A stretch of 64,000 bases of DNA, taken from contig RQTK01000317.1 of assembly GCA_003991915.1 (NCBI GenBank), positions 255,077 through 319,076 on the forward strand, in the 5' to 3' direction. Position 1 is the stretch's first letter; each line of letters starts with the position of its first letter. The notes beneath the pieces were generated by a model, which had not been told where the DNA came from, searched no databases, and saw only the letters and a program-made list of their open reading frames with translations. This stretch comes from Elysia chlorotica. Lineage: Eukaryota > Mollusca > Gastropoda > Plakobranchidae. Position numbers and translations under genes: made by a program. Below, in pieces: positions 35,705 through 45,600 of the stretch.

Positions 35705-37150
35705 ATTTTTGACATTTAATTTGGTTCTCATTTTTGTATTTTATTGTATTACTTTTTATCCGTGCTGTTTGTTGAAACAATTTCACTGTTTGATTGTGTG
35801 TACACTGTAGTTTGTAAATGATAATGTTTTGTTATTAAAAATGTATTTTCATTAGACTTTTAGAGATTTCTGTAAGACCAGATTTTACTTTCATTATGGG
35901 CCAAGTCATATACGCAGTTTCCACATGGTTGTGTAATTTTACAATGTCTCTTTGCCAAGTTCCGATAATCGCAATCTTGATTTAAAAAAAGGAAGAGTTA
36001 CTTAATTTTGGCAATGTAGCTGTAAAAACGAGCACTTCACCACTTCCTTAAATTTGGCAAGTAGAGCTTATGGATGCCAATTGCTTTTTATTTTATTTGC
36101 ACTTAGGATCATTCTATTCTACCGGTATCGAAATTACTGAATCAGTCATTCAGTGTGACCATTTTATCAATGCTAGTTGCCACTTATTTTGGTTCTGATC
36201 TGACCTTTTCATCAACAAATATGGCTTTGGTATTTAATGTAGTGAGAGAATAACATGCAGTACCTAAAATTGGCAGCCAATCATCTGCTCCTGCTTTAAT
36301 TTTAGGGACGCTTGTCATTATGTCAATGGTCTTTTAGTTTTGAAACGGAAAAAAAAAAAAGCTTAATAGTTAATAAAAATTAAACATTATTTATCATAAA
36401 AGGTTTTTAAATTCAATGATTGATTTCAAAGCAATTTATTTCCAACATACTCTTACTAGAACATATTTCCACACCCTGTGTGTGTGGCAGCATGTAATCG
36501 TTAGTCCACAATATAGCCTATATGGTGCTGATGTTGGACGCAACACTTACTTCACCTTACTAAAATACATGTATATTTAATAATAGGGCTGTGCCATCAA
36601 TTACTGTGTAGTCTCAGAAAAAGACTATTGACTAATCCTTACTAGTATTACTACTTTAACTGTTAAAAGACCTAATTAGAGCACCAGAGTAGAAAGTAAA
36701 AATTGGTCCTAAGACCTGTTTGCAAGAATGTTTCCTATTAAAAATTGGCCACTGACTGAAGACTTTTGAACAAGATCTATTTCCTCCTTACAAGGACCTC
36801 CTTTGATTTTTTTCGTTTCTATAATTATAAAAATAATTTTTTGTGGTTTTCTAACATTCAATGACATTTTATGTGAAAAACTGAAAATGTGTTGTCTTTC
36901 TGATCGAGTCTTGTTAGACCTTAACGCCTACTAAGGTATCTAGAGGACATATAATAAAATTTAACTGATAATCCTATTCCTACAGGTGGATCTTTAAAAC
37001 TGCTGTACATAGCCTCACTTTTACCGTATGCACAATTTTTATGCTTTTACCATTCAGAGAGATAAAAGAGTCACCGTTGCTACTGCTGTAGTCGTATTAT
37101 ATATTATAACATATTTACTGTGTAAGGATATCATGGGCACCATATAGCCT
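35705..37150. other. Intergenic after RSL1D1
   Basis: AT-rich, with one SINE scrap at 36476-36548 (GTGTGGCAGCATGTAATCG then ATAGCCTATATGGTGCTGAT and GTTGGACG, plus orientation). Nothing else recognised. Confidence 0.45.
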
Positions 37151-37153
37151 TTA

Positions 37154-38122
37154 ACGTGGAAACACAGTGGATGTCGCACCATCTCGCCCAAGCTTCCCTT
37201 TTTTGGAGCGAGAATTTATTTCATATGAAAAGTGTTACTCTTACAGTACACAGAGTACTCTGAGTAGACGCCTCAAAAAAGGCCGCCTCTTTTGGCGCCT
37301 CGCCTCATGGTGCTAGATCTATTTCCGTATTTTGAGCTGGACATAGATCAGTAACTAGTAATCGTAGCGAAAATCTGAAAACAGATTCGTAATCAGCGAT
37401 CCAAAATTAACAAAGTATACGCGTACAGATGCTGAAAAAAATACATTATAAATAATTTCATTAAAAAAGTTTTTATTCGATTCAGACACCCACACATTAA
37501 AGAATGCGCGCGATTTCCACCCCTCCATGAAGCCAATACACTTTGGATTGTCGTGCCACGTATTTTATTATAATTATTATTACAAACAAATCTAAAGCAT
37601 TCTATTTTCTAAAACCCAAGATGGACACAGACCAAACAACAAAGCTCATAGTTGCTGAAATTTGTTTTCTTTCTTCTCTAAATGTGGTCCTAATGTTGAA
37701 AGCAGAAGCTGAAATGTGGCTGGTTTCATTCTAGTGTACTGCACACATTTTTTCCTTCCTCATCTGCGAGTATTTCTTTCATCAGATGATGGTATTCACC
37801 GTATTGATTATGGCGTTGATTTATTCGATGGACCCAGTAGAGTCGTCTATTTTTTCTTTTTGAGTGCAATTTCAGTATCATCCATTGAAGTATTTCTTCA
37901 TTCACATCCATCTTCTATAAGTATAACTGAAACCATGCTTCTACTTAGTTCTAGGCAATAATAACACACACTGGGAATTGTTCTCGTCACATGATTTTGT
38001 CGCTCTGACGTTCGGAGGGAAGGTGCGACCATCACTCTGTTTCTGCCAGCTCGCCCTTTTTTCCGCGCAGTTTTATGTCGCCCATTTGTAGGGAAGGTGC
38101 GACCTCCACTGTGTTTCCACCC
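37154..38122. mobile_element. PIF/Harbinger-type DNA transposon, internally deleted
   Basis: Ends are inverted repeats: GTGGAAACACAGTGGATGTC then GCACC on the left (from 37156), and the same with GAGG in place of GATG when the right end is read backwards from 38120, about 24 of 27 matching. The element is flanked by TTA at 37151-37153 and 38123-38125, the 3-base duplication typical of this superfamily. Inside, minus strand 37911-37726 encodes a frame with RRLYWVHRINQRHNQYGEYH and LMKEI. This is the N-terminal motif of Harbinger transposases (the usual form is like RFWVHP...GEYHNLV). The DDE catalytic core is missing, so the copy is non-autonomous. A second GGTCGCACC near 38024 suggests repeated subterminal motifs. 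Confidence 0.75.
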
Positions 38123-38125
38123 TTA

Positions 38126-39600
38126 CTGTGCTGACGTGCCATAAAAAGAAACTCACTTAACAAAGATTTCTGAGCAATAATAATGTAAAAAACAAACAAA
38201 AACAAACAAAGTTTGTCTAAGCTGTGTAAAATGGACATTTTATTGTGTAAAAACATAACAGATATTGATTAATGCAAAAATATGCACGCCTGGGTTTTCA
38301 ATCTTGTTTTATTTCGTGGTAGTTTTCTTACAAAAGATCAACAGTTTTATGTATTGATTGAACAATCAAACTACTTTTCATAAAGAAAATCTAAAAACCC
38401 ATTCAATAAGAGCCTTGTTTAACCATATCTGTATGTAGTGTTTCACTGTTGCATCCGTACATCAGGTGTGAATTTGTACTCCACATGTTAAATAGAGAAA
38501 GAACTGGTGCATACCTGAGTGATCATATGTCAAGGATGACATTTGTGTCCCCATTTTAAACTGAAACTGATGCAACTAGTATCGGACGAGATCTAAGGTA
38601 TAATATAAAGAGAGAGGAGGAGTATGAGAAGCAGAAGTAGGAGGAATATGAGGAGAACTAGAAAGAGAAGTAGGAGTACGAGGAGTAGAACTACAAGTAA
38701 AAGGAGTAGGAGGATTGCAAGGAGGAAGAGTACAAGGAGTAGTAGTAGAAATAGGAGTAGGAAGAGTAGCAGAGGGAGGAGTAGGATAAGGAGTTATGTT
38801 GGATTCTTTTGTCACTCCCGGTGTACTGATCATAGGTTTTGTTTGCCTCTTAAGGAGGTGGGGTGTCAAAGACATCCCCATTACCAAAAATGTGGAGGTT
38901 TTAGAAATGACTTCTGGTCGTGTCATTTTCAGATTTTGGCTATAATTTGGGTATTATTTGTTAAAATGAATTTTTGAGAAATGCTGAAAATGTTACTAAA
39001 TTATTCAGATTCTAAGTTTTTTAAAACTGCTAAAAATGACCCTTGGGGTGTCAAAGTAAACCCTCCATCCCAATGTACGGAAAGGGTTAATATTTTGCCC
39101 CTATCAAGACTGATGCAGTTTTCAGGTGATAAATATCTATAATAAAACCAAGGTGCATCAGAAGAATCCAAAAATTGACAACAATGCAAGCTTTTCCCTA
39201 ACAGGGAATGTCAATATTGAGTACCAAAAGGAATTATATTTTAAAAATATCACAGCTGAAAAGAGGGCCTTTTAGTTGTCAACAATAATAAACAAATTAT
39301 GAGGCAATGTAAATATGCTGTAAACATGAAACATTAAAAAATTTTGTAACAATGCCAGATTAAATAAATACAAATTTTCATGTGAATTTAGAATATAAGT
39401 TGAAATTCACAGCTTAATAGGATAATTTTTCAGATGATAACAATTAACAAAAAAACAAAAACAACACAGAAATGTGTAGTGTTAATATCACAGTATATTC
39501 CTATTTTACCTCAAAATCACGACATCATTACAAATTTGTTTGATATTAATGTCTAAACCCCTTAAAATTAAAAAGATTATTCCATCTACAGCAGTCAATC
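38126..39600. other. Intergenic between Harbinger remnant and the next gene
   Basis: Holds a purine-rich tract at 38605-38790 (AGGAGTAG, GAAGTAGGAGG and variants, almost no pyrimidine but T), the complement-strand counterpart of the CTCCTA tracts elsewhere. Otherwise AT-rich with no supported exon. Confidence 0.5.
38605..38790 (-). repeat. Degenerate GGAGTA purine tract
   Basis: About 186 bases built on AGGAGTAG/AGGAAGAG variants. It has the same motif as 29458-29582 and 44008-44540 but on the opposite strand. Confidence 0.75.
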
Positions 39601-39609
39601 TTAGACATT

Positions 39610-39615
39610 TTTATT
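39610..39615 (-). terminator. Poly(A) signal of the unrecognised minus-strand gene
   Basis: AATAAA on the minus strand, 24 bases after the TAG at 39639. Its position supports 39639-39734 as a true last exon. Confidence 0.6.
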
Positions 39616-39638
39616 TCTTTTCGTTCACATTTGAAGAT

Positions 39639-42600
39639 CTAAGCAACACACAAGGCAAGTTCTTCTATATTTGGCTTCTCGAGAGATAAAATCTTTACCA
39701 TTGATCTTCCATTTCCATTACTTTGTCCTCTGATCTGTGTAAAGGTAAAAAATGGGCTACACTTAATAAAGTCAAATGATAATATCTAATAAAATTTTAG
39801 GGGTTAAAATAGTATGGGGGCATCATAAGTAAGTAGTAAGAAGTAGCAACATGACATGTTTCTTGTTTGTGAACCTTCTTAAACATCTTTTTGACAAGTC
39901 AAAATTAAGTTGTCAAACAATAATTATGATTAAAAAAAAACAAGACTTAAAAAAACAATGCAAAATAACTTCTTATTGTATAAACTTTGAGTTTAAAATA
40001 TGTATTTAGTGATTTCATAAACAACTGAGATTGGTTTCTTGAGGGAAAAAAAACTGACTAAAGAGATATGAAATCAAGCAGCTGGATACCTACCAATGCA
40101 GCAAAACCATTTGAAAAGTAAATTAGATTTCTAGGGCATGTCTATGTGCTCAAATAAAAAATGTAAGCGCTAACTTAGTATTGTTAACTTATATTTAACA
40201 AAATATTTGTTGTTTGTTGTTAATATAATTTTTTAAACCTAACTGGTTAAAAATTAACAAACCAAAACAAAAGCTGGCACTCAATGCTGAAGGAAATCAC
40301 TTCAGATCCAAAGGAAGGAGAAAGAGTTACTTGTAAAAACAGTGGTATTACTACTGTGATATATTTCTTCACATTGCAGACTCAAATATATGCTATCTTG
40401 AAGTATTTAAATAAAATACGCTGCACAGTAAGACACTACAAGTACAATTACCTTGACAACTGCTTTAACTCTTTCCATAAGAAAACTCCATTTGATGTCA
40501 GTTTTCCGTTGGCCACTTAAATCCTTGAATTCATTAGCCTAAAGAGATGACAAGCAGGGGACAGAAAGACAGAAAGCAGTGGCTTGTTTGAGTAGGGGTC
40601 AATTTCTACTTGAAAACTTGCTGTGATATTGTACGATAAACCAGTCAACAACTTTATCTTGAGATCAAAGGATAAGGGGGGAAAAAAGACAATTGTATTA
40701 AATACAGTAAACATTTTCCCTTTACTTTTTACTGCCTTTTCAGTAAACTACCGAGTTGAGTTGGTTTAACATCCAACTTCAGCACTTTGTAGACTATGTT
40801 GTGGACAACCCCCAAGCCTGACATCTGACAACTTAATGTGCTGCCACACACGAGACAGGGCGGAGATACCATAACTCCAGTCTTAGCCGGTCACATTATA
40901 CAGTCATGGTATCCCCGCCCTGCCTCTTGCCTGGCAGCACATTAACCCGTTCACTGTGCTGTGGACGTAATCATAGCTCTACTAAGCGCTGTACGGCGTA
41001 CATCCAAGTATAGAGCATTTTTGTTTTGTTTACAAGGGGGGAGGGGGAATATGTAGCAGCCAGACGTCAGTAACTTACTACTTTGTTAATTGTATATGAA
41101 TTGTATTTATTACATGCCTCAACTCCATATTAAAAAAAAACGCCCATCCTACTTGAAAGGAAAAAATACCATATTTAATTTTCAATGGAAGTTAAATAGT
41201 TAAAAACTGATAAATGAGTAGGCCTATGGTAGTGTTGAAACGCATGAACTCATTCTTGTTAAAGACAGCCAAACCAATTCTTTCCACTTGAATCAAAGTC
41301 AGAATGATTGATAAATACATGTTTCACACTGTGGGGTAGGCTTCCTTCAAAGCACAATTTTGCAATGCGTAATGGATGTTTACACAGTGTAATAACACTA
41401 CAATAACTTTATTTAGAGCAGATATGTTACTGGCATCTCTCTCCAACGACACTATTAATCATAGGCAATTTATTATAATTTCTTACTATTCAGGGCTGCC
41501 ACTCAAGTTTGATGAAATCCACTGATTTTCAGCGTAAGGATCAGTAGAAACCGAAACAAGATGTTAAGACGACGACAATTGATTGTCAACGAGAGTTTCC
41601 CAAAGACACTTTTATGTTGGGTGATAAACAGCTATTGTATTGTAGATGGTGCAATATTGTTTTGGACCATCATCAAAAGTCCAATATTTTCGGCACACTT
41701 CACTACTGACTTACTAGAAGAGATAATTAGATTTAGAGAACAGTGGTGAGAATTCGACCACCCCAGCAAAGCTGCAGACAATGATAACCCTTGCAGGACC
41801 CAGTACTGCGGCATCAAAAAGTACATTTGCAGCGTTGTCCGATTTTCAATTTTTTCTTAACCCTACACACGGGCTTAAGGCCCATCTGTGCTGTCTGATT
41901 TTTCTTTTTTTTTTATTCTATAGGCTATTGGTGCTGTCCGATTTCTCATTATCTTCTTTCTAAAGGCCCATCCGTGCTGTCAGATTTTTCAAATTTTCCT
42001 TTCTATAGACCCTGCCGCGCTGTTGGATTTTTTCAAATTTTCTCCCGCAAATCCAGAAATACTGTCCCATTATAAACTTTTTACCTTCTCTAGCATAACT
42101 GTGCTGTTGTTTTTTTTTCCACTTGCCTAGAGTTGCAAGCTAAATGAAGTTATAACCCATTTTTCACCCATATTAACGTTTTTTTATATACTACGACATT
42201 TTCACAACTGGGGTCTGACATTGGGAAGTAGTAGAAATAAAATGGAAAATATGAGTGTGAGGTGTGTCAGGGCTGGCGTACGGTCGTCAGAATTTTACCA
42301 ATACATGTTGGTAACGGCAGTCAGTGAGCGCTGTGAAGGCCGCCCGACGGCCGATGGCCAGTCTGGGTGGCAGTACTGTTCACCTGGTTAACTGATGCTC
42401 TGAGTGTCGCGTTGTTATCGCCGATTATCCCCCCCCCCCTCAATTATTTCTAGTTATATATAAGTTCATAAACTATATATTTCTATTGCGTTGAGAAGTT
42501 GGTTGATTACACTATCTGGTTTGTTTCTGCTCTTTAATAATCGTTTATTACTAACCATGTGTGTGTGTGTGGGAGGAGGAGGGGGGAGCAAAGGAGAAGC

Positions 42601-45600
42601 CAGTTATTACATTTTTCCTATGGGTGATCACCATTAAACTTATTTAATTTTAAATAGCTGTGGTTGTGGTATGTTTCAGTTTGAATCCTTTTTTACATGA
42701 AACAACATTCCTCCTAATCCTATAACGGTCCAACCGTCTTTATACACGGAGACTTAAACACCGCCAGGTTACCCAAGATCTCTACAGGGGGTATCTTGCT
42801 CCTTTCTCAGTCCTTTCCTTTCTTAGAGATCCAGGCTATCATCTGTGATATAACCGTCATAATGTGACAGAGAGGCTGAGAATCCTCCAAACTATTCATT
42901 TTTCCTTTTAAAATTGCAATTTCATGGGGGACCAGTAATGAGTAATGTACATTGTATCCCCTTGAGATAAACTATATCTCCGTTTCATGTTTTTCTGAGG
43001 TAGCAATTCTTTTTTTCAATTAAAAACAAATGTACATTCACTGTTTAATATAAACTTTCAGTCTGTTCCCTGAGAGTTTTATATTCAGTGGATATAACTG
43101 TGTAGGTAAGTGCGTCTTTCATCTGCTTAACTGCAATACAAAATACTGGTCCATACCTTTGCACCCAAAATCTCTTCCGCAATATTGGCAGGAATGTAAC
43201 AATGCTCCAAAGTTCCAGTGTGGTCTGAGAGGCTAACAGGCAAACTGAAATAGCAGATAAACATCAGTCCAATGGTGTAAATTAGTGTAACTATCTCTTG
43301 TGCATTACTATTCATAAAACTGCAGAGTTTATACATAGACGTTCTTAGAGGCTGCATTAAGCTACTGTCAATTTCTTTCAGACTTTAATTGTAACTTAAG
43401 AACAGTCATCAAAGTAAATGTACATCTATTGAGTTTTTTAGTGTCCCCCGTTTAAAAATGAATAACAAAGTCCTTTTTCAACAAAATAAAAGGAATCAGT
43501 TTGACTCTTGGCTGTATCGCGTCACGTCTCCAATGGGAAGTTCAGTAGACACTAGAATGTCCAGGTCAACAAATATCGTGCTGATTGACACAAGGATATT
43601 TAGTGCCGCATCGTCAAAAGGTTAGAGACAAAACTGATTCAAATAATTTTTACTAGTTCAAATGTTGCATTGCTGCCTCAGAAGATACTGATTATCTTCA
43701 CTTTAAAATTTTTCTCATATATACACAAAAGAAAACACACGTTACCGTACCTTTCATTAACCTTCACCGCCACTTATAGGTGAAAAATCTTTTCATTGGT
43801 CCCAATTATAAGATAAAAACCAAAATGTATTCATCAATTAGCGTTTTATGATTCTATCTGTGTTGTTCCTTTTTCAAAATAATAATTTTGTTTCTTTTTT
43901 TCTGAATTTTTATAGTTTCCTTGAAGCTAATACATTCATTTGTAAATAAGTTTCGGGAATCGTAATACTCTCTCTCCTTCAAAGGTATAGTAGGCTATTA
44001 GCTGTTTATGTCAGTGCTCCTGCTCCTCCTTCCTACTCCTAGGCTCTTCCTCCCTTTTCGTCCTCCCGCTCTTCCTCCTCCTCCTCCCCCCTTTGCTCTT
44101 CATCTTGTTCATCTTTTGCTTCCCCTGCTCCTCCTCCTGCACTACCTATGTATCTACATCTGCTCCTGGTGCTGTTCCTCCTCTTTCGCCTGCACCTCCT
44201 CCTACTCCTACTCTTCCGGCTGTGTCTCCTCCTCTAACTCCCCCCGTTTCCACCTGCGCCTCCTCCTGCTCATAATCATATCACTGTTGCTCCTCTTCCA
44301 ACTTTACCACATATTCATCTTCGGCTACTCCTGCTCCTGGTTCTCATCTTCCTCCTGCTGCTTCTTTTCCTCTCCCTCCTGCTGCACCTACCCCCTGCTC
44401 CTCCTACTACTACTGCTCCTCCTGCTATCTTCCTCTTATCCTCTTGGTCATGCTTTCCCTCCTTGCACATCAATACTGCGCTACTTATTTCATTCCTGTT
44501 CTTTCTTTTATTTCTTCTTCTTCTTCTTTTCTTAGTAATACCCATAGATAGAGAATATAGAATGACAGAGAGGATCTCAAAGGTGGTAAAAACATTTCAT
44601 ATATTAAGCCTTGGTGGACATAAAAAAATATTATTTCTTGTACATAGAAACAGAGAGATAGATAGAAATAAAGGGAAATAGACAGATATGTAATTAAGTA
44701 AATGAATTGATATCTAGACGGATAAATAGATGCACTTATTTCATAACTTTTTTTCTGCCACGTTCAATATTTTTAAAAATCCTCTTCAAGACTCAACCAC
44801 GAGTGGTTTACTGTTGAAAAAAAAACCAACTGCGCCGGTGACCTTGCTTTTTTTTGTCTCTTTATAGATCACCAGGAAATATTCACACACAAATGGCTTA
44901 ACGAAATACATATAACAAGTGGCTGTGACAGTTTAAGCCAAACAAGGATAAAATTAATTATCAAAATAAAGCATAGACTTAGTTAACTAAACATGTATGA
45001 AAAGTAAAATATGTCAAGAGTCAGACTTAACTAGCTAAAAAAGGTATGTACATAAAATTGTATAATGAAAATCATGGCTATCCATAACTGTCTACCAATC
45101 CAACACAAAATGTGATCATTTAAGAATGGAAGGCGCTTCTTTGACAACATACCAATATTCATGTCGGGAACACTTCATCTGCAACATACCTGTATTCTAC
45201 CTCCTGGACACCATCTAATCTCAGATCTTCTCCTCCACAGCTCGAATTCACACATACAAAGCCATTGCTTTCTAGAACAGTCTTGCGGCACTTTGAACTG
45301 TATATATAAAAGGAATTATATTTCACATAAGCTCATAAAAAATCTTAAATATTTCGTTTATATTAGAGTGCACTTTTCCCCCCTATCATTTTTACACATA
45401 CAACAAAAGTATAAAGAATATTGTGGCCCAAGCCAATCTTTAGAGCACTCTTCTAAATATGCTTGTTTGAAAGCGTTTAGATGAAAAAAAAAACAAATCT
45501 GCTGTCCGTGTGAGTGGCACGACTCTGTCTCTACTCGCAGAACTTTACAAATTAATATGAATAATAATTTCTTCAGGGCTCTACCCCAAATATACTTAGG

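Noticed and set aside
38576-38977. Arginine/serine-rich plus-strand frame and proline/threonine-rich minus-strand frame
   Set aside because: Both fall in the GGAGTA purine tract, whose repeats generate RS- and PT-rich frames.
44008-44535. 175-codon leucine/serine/cysteine-rich frame
   Set aside because: Wholly within the CTC/CTG pyrimidine tract and antisense to the intron of a supported gene; no conserved sequence.
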